From contig CM049320.1 in NCBI GenBank assembly GCA_026874595.1, positions 16,258,988-16,322,987 on the forward strand: DNA of 64,000 bases. The letters are read 5' to 3'. The notes under the pieces were generated by a model. The model saw nothing but the letters and a program-made list of their open reading frames with translations. It ran no database searches and was not told where the DNA came from. Positions within the stretch are counted from its first letter, which is position 1; every line of letters starts with the position of its first letter. The DNA is from Sipunculus nudus (taxonomy: Eukaryota; Annelida; Sipuncula; Golfingiida; Sipunculidae). The position numbers were made by a program, and so were the translations under genes. Shown one piece after another: positions 1 to 11,860 of this stretch.

Positions 1-942
1 GAAATCCAAGCTCATATCTCCAGAATCGTTTGACCTATTAGGCCAAAATTTTGCACATGTATAGATCTCACTAGTTCTTTATCATACACAAAACTGGAGG
101 GGCCACCTGCAACCATTTTTGCACAGCGTCCGGCTGTTTGTCTGCCGTGGGCTAAAATCACTCATATTTCTGTAGTGGTTTGACATAACTGCCTAAAATT
201 TTGCAGGTTTATATATCCGGAACAGCTTACTTGATTTTATGACAGGTGGTGCCACCTACATTCTAGTTTACCCTGCAGACATCCAAGCTCATATCTCGGG
301 AACCTTTTGACCGATTGGGCCAATATTTTTGCCCGGTATAGATCTCACATAGCTCTTTATCATACATAAAACTGGAGGGGCCACCTGCCAAAATTTTTGC
401 ACAGCGTCTGTCTGTTTGTCTGCCATGGGCTAAAATCACTCATATCTCAGTAGTGGTTTGGCTTATATGCCTAAAAATTTTGCGTGTTTATACATCTTCG
501 ATAGCTTTCTCGGTTTTTTGGCAGGTGGCGCCACCTACATTTATGTTAACGCTGCAGACATTCAGGCTTATATCTCAGGACTAGTTGGACATGTCCCCCT
601 GAAATTTTGCATGTGTATAGATCTCACATAGCTCTAAATCATACACAAAATTGGTGGTGCCACACAAGTCCTGTTTGTCTGCTGTGGGATAAAAACACTC
701 ATATACATGTAGTGGATTGACTTTCCTGCCTATAATTTTGCATATGTATACAACTTGGACAGCTTTCTGGATTTGTGGTAGCTGGCACAACCTACTTACA
801 GATTTCGGCGGCAGACATCCATGCTAATATGCAACACACCTCACTCTGTTTCCCCTTGCCACTCAATCCATGCCTCACTTCACCCGTTCCATTCTGATTT
901 TGGTGGATACACGTAGTCGCTTGTCGACTACCCGTATTCTAG
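1..942 (+). repeat. Family B Helentron-like (HINE-type) element, 3' part
   Basis: The 5' end lies outside the window. The core is a tandem array with a period of about 270-285 bp; related units start near 1, 285 and 555. Each unit is made of two diverged halves of about 140 bp carrying the phrases CTCATATCTC and AAAATTTTGC. GGTGGCGCCACC-like palindromes separate the units. The end has a perfect 7-bp stem hairpin (GTAGTCG at 913-919, CGACTAC at 925-931) and then CTAG at 939-942 followed by TTT. Just upstream, ATTTTGGTGGATA is an imperfect inverted copy of the 5' terminus seen in the complete copy at 55608. Small ORFs here come from the repeat and are not genes. Confidence 0.7.
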
Positions 943-1160
943 TTTATTTAATTTCTTAAAATAGCATACATTGTTTTGCATACATTAATCCTCCATACAA
1001 ACAATTTAAAAAAAAATAATTAAATAAAATAACTTCGTAATTTATGCAATTTTACCACATACTGTTTTAATATATTTTACATAGTTAAAATCTTATCTAG
1101 TTGTCACATGCCATGCAATTGGAAAAAAATCAGTTGTTATTTTGTGACTTTAACCTTTAG
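943..1160 (+). other. Intron tail upstream of the PAIP1-like last exon
   Basis: This is AT-rich sequence with no coding signal. It ends in a pyrimidine-rich tract and AG at 1159-1160, which serves as splice acceptor for the following exon. A second AG lies at 1165-1166, but its use would shift the frame. Confidence 0.5.
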
Positions 1161-1591
1161 GTGCAGCCTTAGAAGACAGCAGGAAAGAACTGGATGGGAT
1201 CTTTGATAGACTCAGAGAAGAAACCTTGGCTGACCAAGTCCGCAAAAACATAAAGAAACAACTGTTGTATGTGATAGAATTGCGAGCCAGCAATTGGGGA
1301 AGGATTGACTCACCAGGTGGCAGTACTAGTTCTCTTCCCCAAACCCCAGCACCGTTCACCCAAACAGAACCAGTGTTCTACAACGCACAGGGACAGGTTA
1401 TATCAAGAGAGGAAGCTGGTTATGGTTCTGATTACTCAGAAGGGGACTTTGGGTTGTGGCCTGAACAGTTTGAGGAGGGTTACACCATGTATCCTGAAGA
1501 ACAGTGGAATGGATCATATGTGATGGATCCTGGTCCCATGGACGACGAGATAGAAGCAGCCTACGAGGACTTTATTTCACAACATCCCTGA
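1161..1591 (+). CDS. PAIP1: Terminal coding exon of a PAIP1-like poly(A)-binding protein-interacting protein
   Basis: The frame is open from the acceptor at 1159-1160 (first full codon at 1163) to TGA at 1589-1591, giving about 142 residues. It starts with a charged helix (ELDGIFDRLREE) and a helix ending in VIELRASNWG, as expected at the end of a MIF4G-type HEAT domain. A Ser/Pro/Thr linker follows, then a segment with EPVFYNAQGQ and a very acidic tail, MDDEIEAAYEDFISQ. A MIF4G end followed by an acidic tail with the pattern DxEIExAYExF is characteristic of PAIP1, whose C-terminus binds poly(A)-binding protein to promote cap-dependent translation in the cytoplasm. The upstream exons lie outside the window. 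CTIF or another MIF4G protein is the main alternative. The family call rests on recalled motif patterns, not a search. Confidence 0.6.
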
Positions 1592-2819
1592 TCCTTATAT
1601 CTGCCTTACCTGAAGGATCAAGTTTGAACACCAGGGGTTTGTTGCAGTTATGTTTCGGACTTTAGTAAAGAGGCATGATTGAGTCACTATGGCAACCAAC
1701 TATGGCAACCATTGTGATGTTAAAAATTGGAACAATAGCATTTAAGAATGCTCTGAAACCTAAATGTGAAATAATGTTTAAGTGCAGCAGACCCCATATC
1801 CTTCACTGGTTGAAAGGCTCTAGGCCTTTAATTAATTTAAGGCCTTGATTTAGACACTGGGCCCTTCATTAATATAAGGCCTTGATTTAAATACCTGGTA
1901 CTTTATTATTATAAGGCCTTTGAATTAGATACCTGGTCCTTTTTTATTAAGGGCCTTAAATTACACCTGTTCCTTCAAACAATATGTCTCCTGTCCTTTA
2001 TAAGGTCTTGATCTTTGATCAGTATAATGTTTTATGTCTATGTGTCCTTAACAGTGTATCAGCATTACTATCGGCATATGCTTTAATTAACAAACTTGAA
2101 AGAAGGATAAGCTGTTCTTTCTCTCTGAATTAATTCCATTCCAGAAATTACAACTGCAATGTCATATTTAGCCTGCAAAGTTGACTTTGTTGAGTAAGTA
2201 TATATAATTATATATATAATTATATTTATATATACATTATAGAACATTTAGAGAAATACTTATATTCAGTTAGCAAAATTATTCTCAGAAACATTTCACC
2301 GACTGTATAACCAAACATTTTTCAAGGCAAGGATTTTATGTATAGATATATGTATATTTATTGGTGTAGTATACAAGGTATAGCAGAGAGGAAAGCTGTA
2401 ATTTTATTCGCATGCTGATTAAAGGTTTTGCTTTGAGTAAAAGATAGTTTAAGTTCATGTGCTGTGTCCATTAATAATAACAAAAAAAAGATTGAGTCAC
2501 TGCGTCAGACATTATGTACCATACTGACTGCCATCTATTTTTGATTAAATGGATTTTACATCCAAATAGAGTTTGTTTCTATTTTATGGTAATATTTCAG
2601 CATTGTATTCTGTATATTCATGGACCTGACAGGATGGTATCCATGTGGGGTTGAACTCAGCATATTGTGAAGATTCTTATTTTGGGAAAGCATAACAAGA
2701 TATTGGAGAAAATTTACACATTTTTGGTTGGTCAGTTGTAGGGCCATTGTTTCTTGTCAAATGAAGCTGCGGAAAATACTGGGGTGTTTTTTCCAAAAAC
2801 TGTGAGGACTTACCACAAA
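1592..2819 (+). other. 3' UTR of the PAIP1-like gene and short intergenic sequence
   Basis: No further coding exon is visible. About 1801-2020 holds four diverged tandem copies of a unit of about 50 bp containing AAGGCCTTGATTTAGA and CCTGGTCCTTTATTA. An AT-rich simple stretch lies at about 2198-2240. No canonical AATAAA is seen; ATTAAA variants at 2418-2423 and about 2544 are the best poly(A) signal candidates. The 3' end of the transcript cannot be fixed from sequence alone. Confidence 0.45.
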
Positions 2820-3118
2820 CAAGGGACCCATGGGTCATGGCGCTCAGCTTAAATTTGAAAATTTCGCAAATGCAAAATATGAAAAATATTCTGTTGTAAT
2901 GTTTTTCATTTATATAAGCATATGAGAAGCTAAGAGGAAAGGGGCCCTCCTACTTGGTTATATTAAAGTTCTAAATATATGATTGCAAACTAATACTCTG
3001 ACAAGACTGTCATGAAGAAAAACAGTAAAAGTTTTGAGATACTGTGCTTATGAAAAATTTACAGACGGGCAATTGGACAGAATGGACTAATACCCTTATT
3101 TCACTTTCAAGGGAATAA

Positions 3119-4179
3119 TGGTGCCACCTACATTCTCATTCACGCTGATGACATCCAAGCTCATATTTCGGGAACCGTTTGACCGATCGGGCCAAAATTT
3201 TGCATGTGTATAGATCTAACATAGCTCTTTATCATACGCTAAACTGGTGGTGCCACCTGCAACCATTTTTGCACAGCGTCTGTCTGTTTGTCTGCCGTGC
3301 GATAATGTCACTCATATCTCTGCAGTGGTTTGACATATCTGCCTAAAATTTTGCAGTTTTATACATCCTGGATAGCTTTCTTGATTTTATGACAGGTGGC
3401 GCCACCTTTATTCTAGTTTATGCTGCAGACATCCAAGCTCATATCTCGGGAACCGTTTGACCGATCGGGCCAAAATTTTGCATGTGTATAGATCTCACAT
3501 AGCTCTTTATCATACACAAAACTGGAGGGGCCACCTGCAACCATTTTTGGCTATTTTGCACAGCATCTGTCTGTTTGTCTGCCGTGGCCTAAAATCACTC
3601 ATTTCTCTGTAGTGGTTTGACATAACTGCCTAAAATTTTGCAGGTTTATACATCCTGGATAGCCTCCTTGATTTTATGACAGGTGGCGCCACCTTCATTC
3701 TAGTTAACGCTGCACACATACAAGCTAATATCTCAGGAACCATTTGACCGATTGAGCCAAAATTGTGCTTGTGTTTAGATCTCACATAGGTCTTTATCAT
3801 ACACAAAACTGCAACCATTTTTGCACAGCGTCTGGTAAGTTGCACAACTTACATACACATTTAGCCTGCAGACATCCATGCTAATATGCAACATACCTCA
3901 CTCTGTTTCCCCTTGCCACTCAATCCATGCCTCACTTCACCCGTTCAACTCTGATTTTGGCAGATACATGTAGTCACTTGTCAGCTACCCGTATTCTAGT
4001 TTTTAAAGTTTACACATTTTTTCTCTATTTTTCAGATATATAAATACAGACTAAATCTTGGCCTGTTGGTTACTCTGTTTGATGCTTCAGTTGAATGGGT
4101 ATCTACCATTCTGATGATAAAATTTCCTTTTGTGAATCTCTTCCCAGTCAGCTGAGCATCATGACCCATGGGTCACTTG
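3119..4179 (+). repeat. 5'-truncated A+B composite element nested in a minus-strand family A element
   Basis: 3119-3999 matches the family B core and 3' end (CTAG at 3996-3999). It is followed without a gap by 4000-4179, which is the 3' tail of family A with GTCAGCTGAGC, the palindrome TGACCCATGGGTCA and terminal CTTG. The order and the junction are the same as at 55963-57399, so this is a second copy of the same composite. The host element's minus-strand sequence stops at about 3118 and resumes after 4185, with roughly 115 bp missing relative to the copy at 34440-34575. Confidence 0.7.
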
Positions 4180-7100
4180 TTTTATTTATGTTTTATAATT
4201 TTGTAATAAAAAAACGAAATTATAAGTTAAAATATTAGAATTCTAAGTTGCAATTATTATATATCCAGAGTGTAGCTCATATTGGGTCATATTATGCATA
4301 CACATATATTTTATTATTTTTAAATCACAAATGTTTAAACTGAATTTAAAAGAAAATAATGCCACAACATGACATCTACAAGATTATTCCTTGAATCACT
4401 ATTTAAAAGTTTTGCACATTGGAGTTTTTAGTACATGCTTTATTTTATTCACCAAAATAAAAGATTCAGTAAATTTGATAAAATAAAAACATTTTCAAAT
4501 AAACTATACACACTGTTGGTTGAATGAGGGACAAACAATATCATTATGCTAATTACAATCTCAGCTATAATTTATTACTGGAATTAATAGTCAATTTCAC
4601 ACCTGGTGAAGTTTTTACTCTTCTGAAGTTAGGAAGTACTTATCTGATGAACATCCACACTTTCATAGCAATACACCACTTTGTGGACACCATTAAATGT
4701 GCACTTTAATCATTGTAACCTTGGTGGTACAATACAAAATCTTAAATGTAGCATAGCCAAGAATAAAATAAAATACAGAAAATTATAACACTCATCTAGT
4801 TAATGCACCATCTGGGGTGGGGGGGGGGGGAGTGCATGGCAGAGGGGAAGCCTGCTAGTAGTGGCCAAGCTGAGCCAAGGCAAGCTGCTTGGGGTGGGTT
4901 ACATAATGCATGTGAAGGCTGTACTACTAGGTGGGCTAGATGTAAACAACACTTGACATGGTGTATGAAAACTTAAAAAAAAGCTACTCTTTTCAATCAA
5001 TTCTTTTTAAAATTTCAGAATTTAAAAGATTAAATCCTTTTGTATATGTGCTGTGAAAATTAAATCAACAGTGCTTACAGGGAAAAAACGTGCCATTGCC
5101 AAAGTTGGACAAAATTTAAGGTATTGATTTTTTATTTAGGCTAATAACTTGAAAAATTTGCATAATTCAGATCTAATTTTGGGTAAACAATTGAATTTTG
5201 ATTAAATAAAGTTATATGATCCTAGGGTAGTGCTTTCTGAAATTTGTTCAAATGGTCTAAGTTCAGTGACTTTTGGCTGAGTTATGGGAAGCTGAATTTA
5301 GTCATATGCTGTAACAACCCATTTTAGCTCAGGTGCTACAAAGATCTTCTCCTCAAAAACCACTGGGCCAAATTCTTAAATCTCACACATTAATTTTCCT
5401 TAGATGTTGATAATTCAAGTTTGTTCAAATGGTTTTGGTTCAGTGATTTTTGGCTGAGTTATGGGAAGCTTAACTTGGCCATTTTGCTGTATTTTCCCAT
5501 ATGAGTTATAAACCTGTAAAAAAAATTTTTGACTGACCCTACTGAGGCCAATTTGTTTAATATTTTACAAGAATAATCCCCTGAATAATTCTTATAATAA
5601 TTGTCTTTTATGGTTCCAAAGAATGAATTTTGGCTGAATTATAAAGGTTCAATTGAGTCATTTTACCATATATGTTAGCTGTGTGAAGCAGATACACAGA
5701 TACATCTAGATACATCTAGACTGGCACCAGTGTATCAGCATTTATTACATCATGCCTCTAGACATTTAGATTTCAGGTTATCTATGGTTAATATTGACAA
5801 GAATGTTTTTTAAAAGCTTTTAAAAAATGTAGATGATTTTATTTATGATTTTTAGATATTCCTCATGCCAGGCAATGTTTACAATCACAGCTATACAGCT
5901 CTCTGTGGGTATATAAAGACGGCTGAACATAGATTATAAATAATTGGTATCCATAGTCAAATTAATTCAAGATTTTGCCATCAGTGAGATGTATCTGTAT
6001 TACAATTTTGCATTCAATATGCATCTGGATTAATTTTTAGTGAACCTGTGAACTAATGCGATGGTGTGGCGGTGTTTGTCTTCTGTACGTTTACCCATAC
6101 TATTTTGAAAATGATTGGAGCTAGCATCATGAAATTTAATGCAAAAAAATTAGCCATCTGAAAATTTTCTTAAATTTTATAGAGAAAAAGCTAAAAATAC
6201 CTTTAAAAATCTTCTCCTCCGAAACACTCAAGCCAAATTGCTCAATATTTCACAGAAATAATCTTTTATACCATCTCCCTCAATTTTGTTCAGGAAGTTG
6301 AACTTAGTCATCTGTCCAAAAAAGCATACTAAAATGACAGTCTCAGAAACAGCCAGAGCTATCATCACCAAATTTTTTGCCAGTGTTGGTCACATGAGTC
6401 ATATATTAAATTCAGGTATTGGTGGCGCCACCTGAATTGACCTATTTTTGTACCGGGGTCATTGGTCATCTGTACATTAATCCATAATTTCTCAGGAATA
6501 GCAGGAGCTACCATTCCCAGATTTTATGCAATAATCTGTCACATATCAAATTTGTGGGATTCAGCTTATTTTTTTGCTATCTGCATTTACTTAGAGATTA
6601 TAAGTTAAAAGCTGACAATATTTTAATAGTCATCTTCTTGTAGACGGTCCAGCCAAATTGTCAAATATTTTACATAAATGATCCCAGAGGCAAGCTCTCT
6701 CAAGTTTGTTCAAATGGTTTGCATTTGATGAATTTTAGTGGAGTTACACAAATTTGAACAGTCATTCAGCCAAGTAAGCATACTGACATAGTATTCTCAG
6801 AAATGACAGAAGCTAGCATTACCAGGTATTGTGCAAATGTTGGTCACATGACTCATATTTGAAGTTGTAGATTTAGTGGTGCCACCTACATTGACCTGTT
6901 TTTTATGGGCAAAAAAACCTCATAATTTTAGCCTCTTTCAGCTTAATGATGAAACTGTCAAGTTGAATTGTTCAATTTTTCAAAAGAATTATCCTAGGAC
7001 ATGGTTCTTTCAATCATATCAGAATATACTGAGTTTGTTGATTTTTGGTTGAGTTGTGAAAAGCTTAAGTTGGTCTTATGGCCATTATTATGTCTTTTTC

Positions 7101-7225
7101 TAACTGAGGACTGCAATAGTGTTCTTCTACAAAATTATTATTTCTTCTGTTACATTGCACAAAAATTATTTTTAGGTGGCCTTTGTTCAAGTTTACTAGA
7201 ATGATTTTTGGTAGAACTAAATCTC

Positions 7226-7735
7226 TTTCAGATTTGGGAACAGATCAAGAGTTCATTCAGTGCAGCCAGATATAGGTCAAGAGTTCAATCAGTGCAGCCA
7301 AGCACATGGCATGTGATCACCTCATGGGTGACATGTGAACACCTCATGGACACCATGTGATCACTTCATGGGTGTCAAGCCCCTCAGGGCAGGGCCCCTG
7401 CATGAGCTTATGCAATGGTGTGGCTACTATTCCAGATTTGGCAACAGGCTAGAGGTCAGTCTGGATCTATTTATAGATTTGGCAGACTGCCAACTGTGTC
7501 AGATTAGGCAACAGGTCAAGAGTTCACTCAGTGCAGCCAGGTATGGGTCAGGAGTTTACTCAGTACAGTAGTTGCATTCTATTTATAGCTTTGGCAGACT
7601 GCCAACTGTGTCAGATTATGCAACAGGTCAAGATTCCACTCAGTGCAGCCTTGTACAGGTCAAAAGTTCACTCAGTCTAGCCAGGTGCAGGTCATGAGTT
7701 CACTCAGTGCAGCAGTCTGAGCAAGCATTTGTCAC
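7226..7735. repeat. Minisatellite-like short tandem repeats
   Basis: Copies of GTCAAGAGTTCACTCAGTGC recur at irregular 30-110 bp spacing, for example near 7246, 7277, 7517, 7630 and 7660. A separate block at about 7300-7370 repeats CATGTGATCACCTCATGG three times. A 78-residue ORF across this block has repeat composition and is not considered a gene. Confidence 0.6.
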
Positions 7736-8396
7736 AGTTCACTCGGGGGCAATAGCCTTTCTCACCTAAGCCTGGTCAGCCCCATGCATCAGACTCAAGG
7801 TAAGTTTGATGTATTGGCCTAATATTTTGACCTGTCTATGTGTCTTTGATGGCTTTCTCACTCACAAGACAGGTGTCGCCACCTACCATGACTTTTGCAC
7901 ACGTTTTTCTCAGGAGGGGTTTGATATATCAGTCTGAAATTGGGCGTATGTATATATCTCTGATAGCTTCGTTGTATACAAGACTGGTGGTGCCAGCTAC
8001 AATCTTTTTAGTGTTGTGTGCACCTATGCCAGAATTTCAGCAGTGATGTTCGTGTAATTGTTTCTTATTCAAAATGTTAAGTACTTGCATAGTTCATATA
8101 CAAGAAAAGTAATGGTCCAGCATTGAAGCATTATACCTGGTGTACTTCCCAATGCATAGGTTCGCATTAGGCCTGTAGGCCTTGTTTTTATGGAAAACAT
8201 AGGTTTTTCCTAAATATCTCGAAGGAACAAAGTCCTAATGACCCAATTTTTTGTCTGCAGGAGATTTTGGGGACTTCTAATGATAGGCAAAATTTTGGAT
8301 TTGTAGGTCCAATGGTTTTAAAACGTGCCCTGATAACGGACGGACGGACAAAGGACCACAACTATAGCACAGATGACTTATAGTCAGCTGAGCTAA

Positions 8397-8959
8397 AAAC
8401 CTTAAGTCTATAAACTTTCTTAACAAGATGTTTTCAATCACCGAGTGATCTCTGGACCCCCCCCCCCCCCATGCCTGCAACTTAAAAAATAAATATTGGG
8501 TGCAAATCTGACAGTTATGACTAATATTGAGCCCAATGGCCAGCTTCTTAAAGTCAGTCCTACCAGTATTTGAGATCTAGTGCATACACAGACAGGAGAA
8601 AGAGGAAAAATAAAAATAAATTTTTTAGGGGTTGGGTTAAATTAACCAAAATATTGATAAAGGGATAAACCCACCAGCCCCTATAAGCCCCCCCCCCCTT
8701 CAAATAATTGAATGTCCCGAGACGTGCTCTGATGCTTGTGGAAAGTCTCGGCATTTGAAGAGTCTTCCTACATGTCAGCATGCTATGATTCCCTGCGATC
8801 TTCGCAAAATGTTATGGCAAAAATAGAGGAAGTCATAGAAAATTGATTAACAAAAGTGTGCATGAGCAGACGCAGCAACCGTTCAGTATCTTAATTCTGT
8901 ATATCTTCTGTATATCTGTTTATACACTCTACGATGTCTGATGAATAGATACCCCAATT
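8397..8959. other. Non-genic stretch with poly-C tracts
   Basis: No supported gene is seen. Homopolymer C tracts lie at about 8457-8470 and 8689-8698. Minus-strand ORFs of 67 and 73 residues here look random. Confidence 0.4.
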
Positions 8960-11860
8960 TATATACATTAAATGGATCGTAGCTGCAACAAAATCAATTC
9001 AATGATTAGCCAATGGGCGCTTATCTTATTTGGCCAGTCACTGACAGTAGGGTAATCACGTGACTGTATAATTTCTGCTAATCTCTGTGTGCGCAGTACT
9101 TTTGGCGCATAAGTACCCCCAATTTAAAAATATCGGTATACCAAATTACATTCTATTAAAGTATTCCTAGACCCTCGAGGGCATCAGCAACATTATATTC
9201 GAAGCAAATGCATTAAAGAAATAGGATATAAATCATGCAAGCGATGAAAACATGTATTTGTTACTGGTCTCTGAAATATTAATTAGATCATAAAAAATAA
9301 CTATTCCAGTACAGCAATCTGTGTTTCTCAGACTAAAACTGTAACATTCATAAAGCATATACATATTTAAATTTAAAAGCTATTGTCTCTTACACCACAG
9401 TCTGCACCTGGAATGACAATTGTTCACGTTGATAATACACAAATATTCAGCCAAAATATCGATGAACACATTAAGGATCCAACCCAGATTTTTTGCCATC
9501 TCCGCTCAGCAAATACAAGACTATGACCAGATAAGATCATGTATGGCCGAATAACTGGCTAACTTTGTTCATGTCCTGACACGACGGGAATTACCATAGA
9601 TCATGACAAAGTGAAAGCGGTGACACAGTTCCTACCCAAAGAATGAGTTTGAAGTTTATAGCTTGTTGGAACTAAGCTTTTATTATCACTGCTGTGTCCG
9701 CAATTATGCCGAAATTGTTGCAACACTTGACGAAAGACATTTGTGTGTCTCAGCGTTTGTAACATAGGAGGGAATACACCAGTTCAAAAGAATGCCATTC
9801 GGACTGGTTAACACACCGGCATTATTTCAGAAGTTGATGAGGAGTGCTAGCAGGACCAGCATAGCGTCCTGAAATTGTTTACGTTGATGACATTCTAATA
9901 TTCAGCCAAAACATCAATGACATATTTAGCATCTAACCTAGGTGTTCTCCCATCTCCGCACAGCAAATCTAAGACTTACTGGCTAATTTTGGTTATGTCC
10001 TTACACAACGGGTCTGCCATAGATCATGACAATGTGGATGACATTCTAATATTCAGCAAAAAACATCAATGACATATTTAGCATCTAACCTAGTGGTTCT
10101 CCCAACTCCGCACAGCAAATCTAAGACTAACTGGCTAATTTTGGTTATGTCCTTACACAACGGGTCTACCATATATCATGACAATGTGAAAGTGGTGATA
10201 CGGTTTCGTGCTCAAAGAATGAATGTGAAGTTCATCGCTTGTTGGAGCCAAGCATTTATTATCACCGCTTTGTCCGGAATTATGCTGATATTGCTACACC
10301 ACTTAATGCCTTGTTGAAAAAGGTCCCCAGAATGTGAAGGGGCATTCATACATCTCAAGGACGCCTTGACAAACGCCATAGTAATGGCCCATCCTGATCC
10401 CAACCAACTCTGCACCAAGACTACAAATGACAGTGATCAGGGGATTGGCTTCGTCTTGAGCTAAGCAGTTATCAAGCAGATATCGTTATTACTTTTGGTG
10501 ACAGAACTGTAAAAAATATGAACAGAATTTCAGAAGTATCAAACTGGACACCGGTCACCTTTGCTCGATGGGCCTTGTTGTTGTAGGCTTATGCAGTTGT
10601 GGTAATACATAAACTTGTTAAAAGGATATATTAAGCAGACGCAAAAAAATCTTATGGCAATTAATTTGATGATCTGCCATTCCCGAGTACTGTTGATATT
10701 GCACACACTGATGTCCACACCAAAGCATGTGCTGGAGTACCATGAGCAGAACACCATTGAGCAGTCAACCACAGTCGAGCATACGGTGCAGAAAGCTACT
10801 GTTGAGAAAGGAGCGAACTAACATAGGAGGCTAAGTACTACGTGGTATGACCTTGTTGAGTAACAAAGGATGTGTCCGAGTATGGACACCTTATAAAGTA
10901 TTTGGACTCCGGACAATTTCCATAGGCACGCTCAGATGCAGCGTAGATCACATTATAGCAGAATAATTCATGTTAGACGAGGGTATATTGTACCATTTAT
11001 ATTGAACTGGCCTACAGGCGTACCATGATTCAGCTATAGGCGGAGCCTACCAACTCACCGTTTGTACCTGCGCAGTAAAACCTGGCCAGACATGCATAGA
11101 GAAGTACAAATAATTGTCAAAACGTGCAAAGTATGCCAGATTTTTCAACGCAGTTTCGATAAAAAAAAAACCGCTCTATTACACCTGCTACCCTTTTTTA
11201 GCATATTTGAGAGATTGCATGTAGAAGATATTGGCCCATTGCCCAAAACTGATGCAGATCTCATGCATGTTCTGCTGTGCGTGGACAGCTTTTCACGTTT
11301 GTGCTAAGCCTTTTATAAAATCACAAAATGAGTGACAATAGCTATCGTTTTAACCTGGGAAATTTTCTCTGGAGCACTTAAATATCTCGAGCACCTACGC
11401 CCTCCTGTCTGATCAAGGACAGAACTTCTTATCACGCCTAGTTGACCAATTGTGCAAGGCATATTATGAAAAGAGACGGAAAACCAGCTCTTATCACCCT
11501 AAGGCCAAAAAGAGCACATGAGCATACAAAAAGTAAGCCGGAACAAACAGCAGATCAGAAAAAGTGGGACCAAATTTTACCTGATATTTTGTTTGCCTTA
11601 CGTTGAACTCCGGCGAAACCTAGTTTGCAACATTCGAACAACTGTTCTGTAAGGAAATAGACCTACCCATCGATACACATTTCAAGACGAGCGGGCTATC
11701 TCAGACCAAGTAATTGCCAGTCAGCACTGTCCTTACTCAACCAATCAGCAACGGCAGGATAATCACTGGACCGTATAACGTCTGCTGCCTCAGTGGGTGG
11801 TGGACTTCTATGTGCGCAGTGCTGTTGGTGCATAATGAACTCTAAGTAACCTTACAATTT
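8960..11860 (+). pseudogene. Decayed Ty3/Gypsy-type LTR retroelement
   Basis: Coding fragments in shifting frames keep the Gypsy order. At about 9786-9845 there is a reverse-transcriptase piece (FKRMPFGLVNTPALFQKL), then YVDDILIFSQ at about 9873-9910. A connection segment with VDHDKVKAVTQF lies at about 9590-9640, out of order. 11060-11310 encodes the integrase zinc finger (CKVCQIFQR) and the start of the core (FERLHVEDIGPLPKTDADL, CVDSFSRLC). About 11395-11700 continues with LLSDQGQNFLSRL and a C-terminal part containing EIDLPID. Stops and frameshifts are frequent, so it cannot be functional. Similar sequences near 9030-9110 and 11745-11840 (shared TGTGCGCAGT) may be remnants of its LTRs. 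Confidence 0.75.
9875..10195 (+). repeat. Tandem duplication of a reverse-transcriptase fragment
   Basis: A segment of about 155 bp starting GATGACATTCTAATATTCAG is present twice in tandem (from about 9888 and about 10034) with few differences. A more diverged third copy lies at about 9430-9600. The two close copies duplicated after the element was already degraded. Confidence 0.7.

Larger units (their letters stand above)
2820..8396 (-). repeat. Family A Helentron-like element, long copy with internal insertions
   Basis: Read on the minus strand, it begins at about 8396 with the family A 5' end (AGCTCAGCTGAC stem-loop, then CCGTCCGT). It ends at 2820 with GCTGAGC, TGACCCATGGGTCC and CTTG. 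Two blocks match the copy at 32282-35449 in inverse orientation: 8160-8396, and about 2890-5220 (including the poly-G tract at 4816-4830). The middle (5220-8160) differs. It holds decayed tandem cores (GGCTGAGTTATGGGAAGCT), a minisatellite at 7226-7735 and family B-like cores at 7810-8010. A plus-strand A+B fragment interrupts it at 3119-4179. It may be more than one element; the outer ends are the firmest part. Confidence 0.55.

Noticed and set aside
577-790. Short minus-strand ORFs in family B sharing LCEIYTHAKF with other copies
   Set aside because: The shared peptide is a translation of the repeat core; no start, domain or frame continuity supports coding.
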